Assembly: GCA_003523225.1 (NCBI GenBank)
Contig: DPGK01000033.1
Coordinates: 15,771 to 63,077, forward strand
Direction: 5' to 3'
DNA: 47,307 nt
Source: Clostridiales bacterium
GTDB taxonomy: Bacteria > Bacillota > Clostridia > Oscillospirales > CAG-272
Shown: positions 1 through 8,210 of the stretch, piece by piece
How the letters are laid out: every line of letters begins with the position of its first letter
How positions within the stretch are numbered: position 1 is the stretch's first letter
Notes under the pieces: generated by a model
Database searches by the model: none
The model's input: only the letters and a program-made list of their open reading frames with translations
What the model was told of the DNA's origin: nothing
Program-made: the position numbers and the translations under genes

Positions 1-78
1 AGGTCTGCATAACCAGTCTCCATCTGTTGCGGAGAGCGCCTGAGGATACGTTCGTAAATGCACTGGTTTAACGAAAAA

Positions 79-125
79 CAATCCCTCAGTCAGCTACGCT
101 GACTGCTCCCTTTACACAAGGGAGC
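79..125 (-). repeat. REP-like double-hairpin element, copy 1
   Basis: Two adjacent hairpins: 87-94 pairs with 98-105, and 105-112 pairs with 118-125. Read on the minus strand it has the same layout as the element at 418-468: a CTCCCTT/AAGGGAG hairpin around a GTGTA-type loop, a second hairpin with a different stem, then GAGGGATTG. The two copies lie in opposite orientation about 290 bp apart. Palindromic intergenic elements of this look are common in gut Clostridia; that family assignment is from memory. Confidence 0.6.
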
Positions 126-180
126 TTGAGTTTGCGGTAAGCCGTAAGTGAAATGGCATACAGTTAAAAACACCGATTCA

Positions 181-245
181 ACATTGATTTTTCGTTAACA
201 ATAAAGCTATCGAAAAGCCTCCCTCTTGAGGGACGGAAGGAGTTT
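181..245 (+). repeat. partial REP-like element
   Basis: A degraded relative of the neighbouring elements. It starts with ACATTGATTTTTCG (a near copy recurs at 371-383) and contains a short hairpin (220-225 with 228-233) in the same AAGCCTCCCT context as the full copy at 418-468. The second hairpin is missing. Confidence 0.4.
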
Positions 246-417
246 GCGACATTTTGAAATCAAATCTTACTTTGTCGCACACGCGCACTCCATAAGTCGC
301 CTGCCGCGACAGTTTCCTTGCGAAGTAAGCCATCCTATTGGAGAACATATGGGACTGTCAAAACAAAAAAACATTGATTTTCGTCCGAGAGAGGCGATTT
401 TGTTCGGATCAAATAAG

Positions 418-468
418 CCTCCCTTGTGTAAAGGGAGGTGGCACGGCGCAGCCGTGATGGAGGGATTG
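418..468 (+). repeat. REP-like double-hairpin element, copy 2
   Basis: First hairpin 418-425 with 431-438 (loop GTGTA), second hairpin 442-447 with 451-456 (loop GCA), ending in GAGGGATTG at 460-468. It mirrors copy 1 at 79-125. No protein is credible across 1-664; the short reading frames there are not supported by ribosome-binding sites or recognisable motifs. Confidence 0.6.
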
Positions 469-537
469 CAACACAAATAATATATTGTTTGTTTGTCACC
501 AATACAGACTTTATGCCCCACCGTGTTCCACGCCGTA

Positions 538-553
538 TGTTTCACGTGAAACA
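538..553. promoter_or_regulatory. parS: parS centromere site 1
   Basis: A perfect TGTTTCACGTGAAACA, identical to the consensus bound by ParB/Spo0J in Bacillota. It lies just downstream of rsmG, the usual gidA-gidB-parA-parB neighbourhood. The palindrome extends far past the 16-bp core: 524-567 is a perfect 44-bp inverted repeat centred on parS, so it can also form a long hairpin in RNA or a cruciform in DNA. Confidence 0.93.
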
Positions 554-605
554 TACGGCGTGGAACAAAGCTTGCCGCATATGTATGTGAGCGTCGTCGA
601 CGTGA

Positions 606-621
606 TGTTTCACGTGAAACA
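606..621. promoter_or_regulatory. parS: parS centromere site 2
   Basis: A second perfect TGTTTCACGTGAAACA, 68 bp from the first. Here the palindrome extends by only one base pair on each side (605-622). Two closely spaced perfect sites argue for a genuine ParB loading locus and for an origin-proximal position. Confidence 0.93.
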
Positions 622-664
622 TACCCAATATCGAAAAAACACACACTACGGTAAATTCGCTGGA

Positions 665-1432
665 TCAAAGCGGCTTATTTTTTATCTTTCCGTATGCGCG
701 CGGATAGCATTCCGGGGTGGGCGAAACCTTATTTATAAGGATAAGCATCCGCTCAAGGACGTCTCCGCCCGCAGGAGGTATGAGAGACAGCTTTTTTGCG
801 GAGCAGACCGCACCGCCGAGCTTCCGGACCGCATTTTTTGACGCGGCAAGCTCCTCCGCGCCGCGCGGACCTTTCATTGCACAGAATGTCCCTCCGTTTT
901 TCAGATAAGGCAGGCACAGCTCGCAAAGCACGGGAAGCGCGCTGACTGCGCGCGCAGTGACAAAATCAAAGCTCTCGCGCATAAGCGGATCGTTTGCGCC
1001 GTCCTCGGCGCGTATGCAAAGCGGGGTGATATTGCGCAGTCCCAGCTCATTTGCCGCAGATGACACAAAATTCAGCTTTTTCTGTGTGCTGTCGATGGCA
1101 TGGATCTTTATATCCGGACGTACAATGGCGAGCGGGATGGTGGGGAAGCCACCGCCGCAGCCGATATCGGCAACAGACGCTCCCCTCGGTATAAGCGGCG
1201 CAACGGTCAGGCAGTCCACAAAATGAGCAAGTATCAATCCCTTGGTATCCGTGATCGCGGTTATGTTCGTGTGAGAATTAAAGTCAAGCAGTAGACGGGC
1301 AAGGGTATAAAAGTCGGATTCCGCTTTTTCCGTGCTCAGAACTTCCTCAAGACCGTTCATTTCAAGGGCTTTACGAAACAATTTGGAAAATTCCGCCGCA
1401 GAAAGCTCCGGGGACACATTTTTATCAGTCAT
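665..1432 (-). CDS. rsmG: 16S rRNA (guanine527-N7)-methyltransferase RsmG
   Basis: RsmG (GidB) puts the N7-methyl group on G527 of 16S rRNA using S-adenosylmethionine, in the cytoplasm. The 255 residues show a class I methyltransferase: a NIT motif near 56-58, the SAM-binding loop GCGGGFP at 91-97, an acidic residue after the second strand (HAID, 111-114), TARAV at 159-163 and a conserved MKG near 186-188. The first 30 residues form an extra helix ahead of the usual N-terminus, so the protein is slightly longer than the typical 210-240. The gene starts 29 bp after mnmG and is the last of a co-directional minus-strand run. Family assignment is secure. Confidence 0.96.
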   Translation of the reverse strand: MTDKNVSPELSAAEFSKLFRKALEMNGLEEVLSTEKAESDFYTLARLLLDFNSHTNITAITDTKGLILAHFVDCLTVAPLIPRGASVADIGCGGGFPTIPLAIVRPDIKIHAIDSTQKKLNFVSSAANELGLRNITPLCIRAEDGANDPLMRESFDFVTARAVSALPVLCELCLPYLKNGGTFCAMKGPRGAEELAASKNAVRKLGGAVCSAKKLSLIPPAGGDVLERMLILINKVSPTPECYPRAYGKIKNKPL

Positions 1433-1461
1433 TTTATCTCCTTATTGATTTGATCTTCTTC

Positions 1462-3342
1462 TCATTTAAGTCCCAGACGTATCAGCAGTACCGAAATGTC
1501 GGCTGGGCTGACTCCGCTGATGCGCGACGCCTGTCCGAGAGTAAGCGGACGTATGGCGGATAGCTTCTGCATTGCTTCGATTCGAAGCCCCTTGACTTCG
1601 TTGTAATCCATGTCAGGCGGCAGAATGTAGCTCTCAAGCCGTTCACTGCGGCGCACCTCAGCAAGCTGCCTTTTGATGTACCCCGCGTATTTTACGTTTG
1701 CCTCCACCGTCCGAACCACGGCAGGGGGCGGAACAGGTGTATTTTCACCCGGTGCAAGCGGGGCGACGTCATAATAATCAAGTCCCGGACGGCGAAGCAG
1801 GTCGGCAAGACTCAAGCCTCCGGCTGACGGCGGCATATCGTGCGCGTCAAGGAAGCTGTCAAGAGCTGATTTTTGGGGGTACGTCGTCTCAAGACGGCGT
1901 ATTTCCGCGTCAATTTCCGCTTTTTTCGCCAAAAAAGCCGCATATCTTTCATCGCTGACAAGTCCCACACGGTGTCCCATGGGAGTCAGACGCTCATCGG
2001 CGTTGTCCTGACGCAGCAAAAGCCGAAATTCGGAGCGTGAGGTCATCATTCGGTAGGGCTCGTTTGTTCCCTTGGTGATCAGGTCGTCAATGAGTGTGCC
2101 GATATAGCCGTCGGAACGGCGCAAAATAAGCGACGGCTCTCCCTTCAGCTTCAGCGCGGCGTTTATTCCGGCAACAAGCCCCTGAGCGGCTGCCTCCTCA
2201 TAGCCCGAAGTGCCGTTGAACTGTCCCGCGCCGTAAAGCCCTGAGATATTCCGGAATTCCAGCGTGGCAAGCAGCTGCATAGGGTCGGCGCAGTCATATT
2301 CAATGGCGTATGCGTAGCGGGAGATCACCGCATTTTCAAAGCCCGGAAGCGTGCGGAGCATCGCGTCCTGCACTTCGGGCGGCAAGGATGTGGAAAATCC
2401 CTGCAGATACATCTCCTCGGTGTCGGGTCCCAAGGGTTCAAGAAAGAGCTGATGGCGTTCTTTATCGGCAAAACGGACGATCTTATCCTCAATAGACGGA
2501 CAATATCTGGGTCCGGTTCCATGTATCTGACCGGAATACATTGCCGAGCGATGCAGATTTTCCCTGATTATCCGATGAGTTTCGGCATTTGTGTATACGA
2601 TATGACAGGGGATCTGACGGATCTTCTGAATTTCATCCTCGTCGGTAAGGACTGAAAAAGGGGTAATATGCTCCTCGCCGGGCTGTTCCTCAAGGCAGGA
2701 GAAATCAACGGAGGAGCGCAGTATACGCGGCGGCGTGCCGGTCTTGAAGCGTCGCACGGAAACACCCGCCCGTGCAAGTGACCGCGTCAGCGCGGCGGCA
2801 GGCAAAAAGCCGTCGGGACCTGCGGGATAGTTGTGCTCCCCCACAAATATCCGGCTGTCAAGATATGTACCGGTGGCGACTATTACAGCCTCACACTCCC
2901 ATTCCTCGCCGATGGCGGTGGTAACTCCGGTAACACGCCTGCCACTGCCGAATTCCTCGGTCGTTATTCCGACGATCTCCGCCTGCATCGGGTGCAGGTG
3001 CGGCGTAGTTTCAAGCGTGTGCTTCATTATGCGCTGGTAAAGGCGGCGATCCGCCTGAATGCGCTTCGATTGCACTGCCGCGCCTTTTCCGGTGTTCAGC
3101 GTGCGGGACTGAAGCGTCACAAGATCTGCGGCGCGACCCATCTCGCCCCCAAGCGCGTCAATTTCAAATACCAGATGTCCCTTTGCCGTTCCGCCTATCG
3201 ACGGATTGCAGGGCATATTTGCCACTCCATCCATAGAAATGGTAAAAAGAACGGTGTCAATGCCCATTCTTGCGGCGGCAAGCGCGGCTTCAATTCCTGC
3301 GTGTCCACCGCCGATAACGGCAAGCTGTGTTTTCTTTTTCAT
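1462..3342 (-). CDS. mnmG: tRNA uridine-5-carboxymethylaminomethyl modification enzyme MnmG
   Basis: MnmG (GidA) is the FAD-dependent partner of MnmE; together they install the carboxymethylaminomethyl group on U34 of certain tRNAs. Its 626 residues match the family length. Visible hallmarks are the N-terminal dinucleotide-binding loop GGGHAGIEAA, MPCNPSIGG near residues 43-51, the central RPGPRYCPSIE-type region (here GTGPRYCPSIEDKIVRF) and a C-terminal helical domain with YAGYIKRQ. A GGAAG ribosome-binding site precedes the ATG. In many Clostridia mnmE lies immediately upstream; here a MurJ-type flippase gene occupies that place, 46 bp away, and rsmG follows. Confidence 0.97.
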   Translation of the reverse strand: MKKKTQLAVIGGGHAGIEAALAAARMGIDTVLFTISMDGVANMPCNPSIGGTAKGHLVFEIDALGGEMGRAADLVTLQSRTLNTGKGAAVQSKRIQADRRLYQRIMKHTLETTPHLHPMQAEIVGITTEEFGSGRRVTGVTTAIGEEWECEAVIVATGTYLDSRIFVGEHNYPAGPDGFLPAAALTRSLARAGVSVRRFKTGTPPRILRSSVDFSCLEEQPGEEHITPFSVLTDEDEIQKIRQIPCHIVYTNAETHRIIRENLHRSAMYSGQIHGTGPRYCPSIEDKIVRFADKERHQLFLEPLGPDTEEMYLQGFSTSLPPEVQDAMLRTLPGFENAVISRYAYAIEYDCADPMQLLATLEFRNISGLYGAGQFNGTSGYEEAAAQGLVAGINAALKLKGEPSLILRRSDGYIGTLIDDLITKGTNEPYRMMTSRSEFRLLLRQDNADERLTPMGHRVGLVSDERYAAFLAKKAEIDAEIRRLETTYPQKSALDSFLDAHDMPPSAGGLSLADLLRRPGLDYYDVAPLAPGENTPVPPPAVVRTVEANVKYAGYIKRQLAEVRRSERLESYILPPDMDYNEVKGLRIEAMQKLSAIRPLTLGQASRISGVSPADISVLLIRLGLK

Positions 3343-3388
3343 TGATCTTACTTCCGTATAATATATAAAATGTTTATTATTTTCAGTT

Positions 3389-4999
3389 TTATGTCTGATC
3401 CGCCGCAGGCGTACACAAAAATCCGTCGGCGCACCTGCGTATCTTCTCTTTTACCGACCCTTTGCCGCCGAAGCGTCTCAGCATAAGTGCCGCGCCGAGA
3501 GCAAGGACAGCACAGTAAATTCCAAGACCGGCGACTCCGCTTGCGAGGAAACGCAGAATCGGAGAAATGCCCGAAAGCAGTTCTCTGCAGCGGCAGACAG
3601 CGCCGAAGCAGTAAGCTCCTCCGATTGCGAGAAAGGGCAAAAACGGCAACAGCGGACGAAGAGAGAGCGCGCGGTTGTGCCTTTGTGAGGTCATAAGGTT
3701 CAGCCCGCCGACGACAAAAGCGGATAGGCTGTATGCAAGTGTGATCCCCGCCACGCCGAGCCGGCGGGAAAGCAGGATGCTGAGTACGATGCCGCAGACA
3801 ATAGATGTGACGCTGTTAAGCATCGGACGGCGCGCGTCGCCGTAGCCGTACTGCACTCTGCCGTATACCTCTCCGACGGCAAACGGGATAAAGGAAAGAG
3901 AGTATCCCGCCAGCGCCATGGCGGTAGAGGCGACATTTTTGTCGCTGAACTGACCTCTGCCGAATGCAATGCGAGAAATATCGGGGGCAAGGACTCCGGC
4001 AATTACCGAAACGGGCATAAAAACCGCAATAAGCAGTACCGCTGTCAGATTTGCGGTGCGCGCGGCGGAAAGGTGGCTTCCGCAGGCAATTTTTGCGGTC
4101 ACATAGGAAAACATGATCGAACAAAAGGCGGTTATAAATGCGGTAACAAGATTAAAGAGCACCGTACCGCAGCCAAGCTCGGTAACGGCTCCCGCCCCAA
4201 GACCCGACGCAAGACTTTTATTTATCTGCTGACCGACGTAATATGCCGAATATCCGGCAAGCAGCGGTCCTGACATACCGATAAGCCGCCTCACAAGCGG
4301 ATCGCGGAAACAATCAAAAGGTCGGCGCGGCGGGGAGTCCGGCAAAGCCACACCGGGCGCGCGCAGATAACGCGCCGAAAGCAGATAAAACCACACGGTG
4401 TTGACGGCGGTGCAAAGGATAGATCCCACGACCAGCGCGTCGGCTCCCAGCCGACCGCCAAGCAAAGCAATAGCGGCGATTATGATAACGCTCTGAGTGA
4501 TCCCGCGCGCCTCCACTGCGGCAAAGCGCTTGTTTGCGCTAAGCAGAGCCTGACTTGCCGCGCTCATTGCAAAAAGGAGCAGCAGGGGCGTGTAGATCCT
4601 GAGATACCGCGCAAGGCGCGCCGTGTCCTGCGGGGAATACGAGGGCGCAAGCAGGCGGGAAAGCGGATACGCCCCTGCCAAAAACAGAACGGAGGCTCCG
4701 GCGGACAGAAGCAGAAACGCGCGCACGGCGTTCCCGGCGAACAGCGCGCCGCGCCCGTCCTCCGCGGAGGCGTTGAGGTAAACCGTGATAAAAGAGGTCA
4801 TAAGCACATGAGAGAGCAGATATTCAAGGTCGCCAATGACAGTCTGCGCGATATTTATGATATCGGTGTCAAGGGTAGCCCCAAAAGCTCCGGAAACAAA
4901 TATCTGCTTTACAAAGCCCAAAAGCTTTGCCGCCGTTATCACACCGATAACAGAAAAAATCACTTTGTCTATTCTGGTTTTTTTCGTCTGTGCGGTCAT
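3389..4999 (-). CDS. MurJ/MviN-family lipid-linked saccharide flippase
   Basis: A 536-residue multi-spanning membrane protein of the MATE-like MurJ/MviN family, which flips undecaprenyl-linked precursors (lipid II or polysaccharide units) across the cytoplasmic membrane. The N-terminus (KLLGFVKQIFVSGAFGAT) is the family signature, and about a dozen hydrophobic segments follow. An AAAGGAG site precedes the ATG. It follows genes for an initiating sugar transferase, glycosyltransferase and polymerase/ligase, so it may be the exporter of the polysaccharide made by this cluster rather than the essential peptidoglycan flippase. The two roles cannot be separated from sequence alone. Confidence 0.85.
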   Translation of the reverse strand: MTAQTKKTRIDKVIFSVIGVITAAKLLGFVKQIFVSGAFGATLDTDIINIAQTVIGDLEYLLSHVLMTSFITVYLNASAEDGRGALFAGNAVRAFLLLSAGASVLFLAGAYPLSRLLAPSYSPQDTARLARYLRIYTPLLLLFAMSAASQALLSANKRFAAVEARGITQSVIIIAAIALLGGRLGADALVVGSILCTAVNTVWFYLLSARYLRAPGVALPDSPPRRPFDCFRDPLVRRLIGMSGPLLAGYSAYYVGQQINKSLASGLGAGAVTELGCGTVLFNLVTAFITAFCSIMFSYVTAKIACGSHLSAARTANLTAVLLIAVFMPVSVIAGVLAPDISRIAFGRGQFSDKNVASTAMALAGYSLSFIPFAVGEVYGRVQYGYGDARRPMLNSVTSIVCGIVLSILLSRRLGVAGITLAYSLSAFVVGGLNLMTSQRHNRALSLRPLLPFLPFLAIGGAYCFGAVCRCRELLSGISPILRFLASGVAGLGIYCAVLALGAALMLRRFGGKGSVKEKIRRCADGFLCTPAADQT

Positions 5000-5017
5000 G
5001 AGACTCCTTTCGGGCGT

Positions 5018-6445
5018 TTATCCGGAGCTTTGTCCGCTCCTCCGCGCACTCCTCGGCGGCAGCGCGAAAAGGGCAAGCCCCGATCCCAGCGCCGCCGCGA
5101 GCGGTACAGACTGCCAGATGCTGTTGCTGATATTTCCCCGCACAAAATACGCGCCAAGCAACAGAAGTATCTCCGCCATTCCCCGGCTTACGCGCGCCGC
5201 GCGGAAGATACCGACGGCAGCTAAAGTCATCAGCGCAAGCAGTGGCAGCGTGCCGCAGATGCCGGTCTCGCAGAGCATTTCAAGGAAGATATTGTGCGGA
5301 TAGACCCCGTATTTTGCCTCAAAAGCACCGGGACCCATGCCGCTTATCGGCGAGCGCAGAAATTCGGCAGCGGCGAGCTTGTAGATCGAGGCGCGGTCAC
5401 TTACGCGGAAGCCGGGTTCAAGCTCAAACTCGCTTCCGGTATCACCGTGCAGGATATTGTCAAAAACCTCGTCAATTTTATCCGAAACGGCGGGGTCTTC
5501 GGTATCGGTGGTAGTAAAATCCCCGTTCTGAAGTCCGGAAAAAAAGATGTCTATGCGGTCAACGCCGTGCATTCCCGGCGGAGCGTAGATAAATACATTG
5601 AAAATTATCACCGCAGCCATCACCGCCGACATAACAAAGCTGGAACGAAACCTCTGTCTGCTCGCAAGCCGCCACAAAAAGACGGCAATACAGCAGAGTG
5701 CGGAACAAAGATACGCTCCGCGCGTGCCCGACGCTATGATATCGACCCAAAAGATCAGTATCATCGCACCGCGCCATAGCTGCGGATGCGGCAGCGGGCG
5801 CGCACCGGGAAAGGGCAGGCGCAGCTCGGCGGCGTCGTAAAAGCGGAAAAGCGCGCAAAGCATCACCGGCATCAGAGTGTAGGCAAAGCTCATATAATTG
5901 ATAAGCCCGAGATACGTGCCGTCGGTAAAGATACTGCAATCAAAAAGCGCGCACACAAGATAGATCAGGGCGGCGGGCAGTGCAATAAAGCCAAGGCTCT
6001 CAAAAGTGCCGGAAAAGCCGTCCTCTCCGCCAAGCAGCGCAAGGGTGACTCCCGCAAAGAGGGCGGGCAGACAGCGAAGGATAAAAAGGCACAGGCTGTA
6101 AGCCGGACCGGAATCAAGAGCGCCGCGCATAAAGCCCCAAAGGAACGCAATTGCAAAGAACAAAAGTGCTCCGACAGGAAGCGCAAGAGTTACCGCGGCA
6201 GGGCGTTCTCTTTTAAGCACCGAAAGAAAAACAAGTCCGCAGATGAGCGCAAACAGCGCGCACCCCGCCAAATAGATCAGGGTGTACGCCGCATTTTCCC
6301 GGTAAGCAAAGCCAAGGTAAAAAAGGACAAGCTTATAAAGATCACTAAAGACAAAGCAAAGCGGGAAAAAAAGCCGACGGCTGAATATGTCCGCCGCGCG
6401 GTAAAGACCGGAGCGGAGAGAATTTTTGGTCAGCATGAAGATCAC
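5018..6445 (-). CDS. O-antigen ligase/polymerase-like membrane protein
   Basis: A 475-residue polytopic membrane protein with the Wzy_C/O-antigen ligase signature: a large extracytoplasmic loop after the mid-protein segments, then GMGPGAF with YPHNIFLEMLCETGICG about 20 residues on. Such proteins polymerise or transfer lipid-linked glycans on the outer face of the membrane. The start is a GTG that overlaps the stop of the glycosyltransferase (GTGA); an in-frame ATG three codons later is also possible because GGGAGG lies between their ideal spacings. It is the second ligase-like protein in the cluster, so the two probably act on different glycans or as polymerase versus transferase. Confidence 0.8.
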   Translation of the reverse strand: MIFMLTKNSLRSGLYRAADIFSRRLFFPLCFVFSDLYKLVLFYLGFAYRENAAYTLIYLAGCALFALICGLVFLSVLKRERPAAVTLALPVGALLFFAIAFLWGFMRGALDSGPAYSLCLFILRCLPALFAGVTLALLGGEDGFSGTFESLGFIALPAALIYLVCALFDCSIFTDGTYLGLINYMSFAYTLMPVMLCALFRFYDAAELRLPFPGARPLPHPQLWRGAMILIFWVDIIASGTRGAYLCSALCCIAVFLWRLASRQRFRSSFVMSAVMAAVIIFNVFIYAPPGMHGVDRIDIFFSGLQNGDFTTTDTEDPAVSDKIDEVFDNILHGDTGSEFELEPGFRVSDRASIYKLAAAEFLRSPISGMGPGAFEAKYGVYPHNIFLEMLCETGICGTLPLLALMTLAAVGIFRAARVSRGMAEILLLLGAYFVRGNISNSIWQSVPLAAALGSGLALFALPPRSARRSGQSSG

Positions 6446-7437
6446 CGCGCCTCCCTCATGGTTGCCGCCGACACAAGACCCTCAAGGCTGCCAAATCCAT
6501 AGCAAAGGTGAAAGGCAGGAAACAAAAACATAAGACGGAGTGCCTCGGCAACCGTCACAGCGGAGCTTAGCGAGAAAAACAGGTCGAGAAGCAGATAAGA
6601 GGCAAGCTCCACGGCGAGCAGCCGCCAAAATCCGCTCCAGAGCAGACCCATGACCGGAAGTAAAATGAGGGAGAGCGCGAAGACAAACGGTATAAAATGC
6701 CGCGCTCTCATTGCTCCCGGGCAAAGCCTTGCAGTAATGATGTTCCATTTGCCGTTTTGCCGCGCCATTTTTGCAATTCCGGCGACCGAGTCGCGGCAGT
6801 AATAGGAGAGCTTTATTTCGTGGCTCAGATATATCCTGCCGCCCGCGCGGATTATGCGGTGATTCAGCTCGCTGTCCTGATTGCGGGTCAGCCTTTCGTC
6901 GTAAAGCCCCACACGGTCGAATATCTCTCGGCGGAAAGCACCGAAGGGTACCGTGTCGGTAAATCCGTCCGGCGCGTCGGTACGGAAGCCGGAATTTCCC
7001 ACCCCGAAAGGGGAGGAAAGCAATTTTGCGATCGTGCGCCCGATTTTGGTGCGCGATACCGTTTTGATCGCTCCGCCCACGTTGTCGGCTCCGGTGCGCC
7101 GAAGTACCGAAACACAGCTTGAAAAATAGCTGCGGGCATACTCGGCGTGCGCGTCAAGCCGGATTATATACTCGCCGCGCGAGGCGCGTATACCGATATT
7201 CATGGCATACGGCACAGTGCGGTCGGGGTTTTCAAATACCTGGATAAGCGCGGGAAAGCGCGCGCGGTATTCCGCGAGAATTGCCATGGTGCGGTCAGAG
7301 GACATTCCGTCCACAAATATCCACTCCATCGACTCCCGGGGATAATCCTGCGCAAGCATTGAGGCAAGACACGCACCGAGGTACTTTTCCTCATTGTACA
7401 CAGGAACGATAACGGAAATAAAAGGGATATCCTGCAT
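6442..7437 (-). CDS. family 2 glycosyltransferase (ExoA-like)
   Basis: A GT-A fold glycosyltransferase of 331 residues: ISVIVPVYNEEKYLGACL at the N-terminus, VDGMSSDRT, the nucleotide-sugar/metal motif IRLDAHAEY, and QDSELNHRI in the acceptor region. Hydrophobic segments in the last third anchor it to the membrane, as in succinoglycan-type ExoA enzymes. The reading frame is open 38 codons further upstream, but the ATG at 7437 is chosen because AAGGAAAGG sits just before it and the conserved domain starts directly after. Only one base separates it from the sugar transferase stop. Donor and acceptor sugars are unknown. Confidence 0.85.
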   Translation of the reverse strand: MQDIPFISVIVPVYNEEKYLGACLASMLAQDYPRESMEWIFVDGMSSDRTMAILAEYRARFPALIQVFENPDRTVPYAMNIGIRASRGEYIIRLDAHAEYARSYFSSCVSVLRRTGADNVGGAIKTVSRTKIGRTIAKLLSSPFGVGNSGFRTDAPDGFTDTVPFGAFRREIFDRVGLYDERLTRNQDSELNHRIIRAGGRIYLSHEIKLSYYCRDSVAGIAKMARQNGKWNIITARLCPGAMRARHFIPFVFALSLILLPVMGLLWSGFWRLLAVELASYLLLDLFFSLSSAVTVAEALRLMFLFPAFHLCYGFGSLEGLVSAATMREAR

Positions 7438-7438
7438 T

Positions 7439-8185
7439 TTATCCTTTCCTTGTCCGCCTCCTTTTTGCGGGATCGTTCCGGACACGCCCGGAATGATCCC
7501 TGCCCGCCACGGCAAGCAGCGTCCGCAAAAGCGTCCGCGCCTCCCCGGCAAGGCTGAAATTCCTTATCGCTTCAAGGTTATATTCCATTTTCCGGGGCAG
7601 AAGAATATTCACATAATCCTCCTCGGGGTCGGCGGAAGCGTCAAAAAGCCTTCCCTCGTCCTTAAAGAGTATGCTTGCCTCGGAGGTTATCCCTGCGGGA
7701 AGCAGGAGAGTGGCATACATCTGCGGCGTGTACCGGGCAACAAATCCGGGGAGCTCGGGTCTTGCGCCGACAAAGGTCATCTCCCCGCGCAGAACATTGA
7801 AGAGCTGCGGCAGCTCGTCCAGTCTGAGATCGCGAAGCGCCCTCCCCACGCGCGTTATGCGTCGGTCGCCGCCGCAGGTCACGGCGGGACCTGCAAGCTC
7901 GGCGCCGCTTCGCATGGTGCGGAATTTCAGTATCCGGAATGTCCTGCCCCCGGCGGTCACCCGCGGCTGCCTGAAAAGCACTCCTCCAGGAGAGTCGAGC
8001 GCCACTGCTACGGCAGTGCCAAGCATGAGCGGGGAAAGTATGACTAACAGGAGCAAGGACGCCGACACATCAAACGCGCGCTTCAGCGCCAACGCCGGGC
8101 GGCGGCGATCCAGAATGTCAAAATAGGGTCTTACCTCGGGAGTCCGCAGCCTCGGCGGAAGCTCCTCCCATCTTTTAAGCATCAT
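7439..8185 (-). CDS. polyprenyl-phosphate sugar phosphotransferase (bacterial sugar transferase)
   Basis: A monotopic phosphoglycosyl transferase of 248 residues that would start a glycan repeat by moving a sugar-1-phosphate onto undecaprenyl phosphate. It has a single membrane-associated helix (LLLLVILSPLMLGTAVAVAL), the family block LKFRTM, and LDELPQLFNVLRGEMTFVGA with the catalytic Asp-Glu pair and FVGARPELP. The start is the first of two adjacent ATGs (8185), with GGAAG 10 bases upstream; the longer open frame reaching back to 8539 only overlaps the aminotransferase gene. The amino sugar made by the upstream aminotransferase may be its substrate. Confidence 0.88.
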   Translation of the reverse strand: MMLKRWEELPPRLRTPEVRPYFDILDRRRPALALKRAFDVSASLLLLVILSPLMLGTAVAVALDSPGGVLFRQPRVTAGGRTFRILKFRTMRSGAELAGPAVTCGGDRRITRVGRALRDLRLDELPQLFNVLRGEMTFVGARPELPGFVARYTPQMYATLLLPAGITSEASILFKDEGRLFDASADPEEDYVNILLPRKMEYNLEAIRNFSLAGEARTLLRTLLAVAGRDHSGRVRNDPAKRRRTRKG

Positions 8186-8210
8186 CTGATCTTGACTTCC
8201 GTGGCTTTTT

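Noticed and set aside
267..668. 133-aa minus-strand and 84/118-aa plus-strand ORFs in the parS region
   Set aside because: They run through the hairpin elements and palindromic parS, overlap rsmG's end and lack recognisable motifs or ribosome-binding sites.
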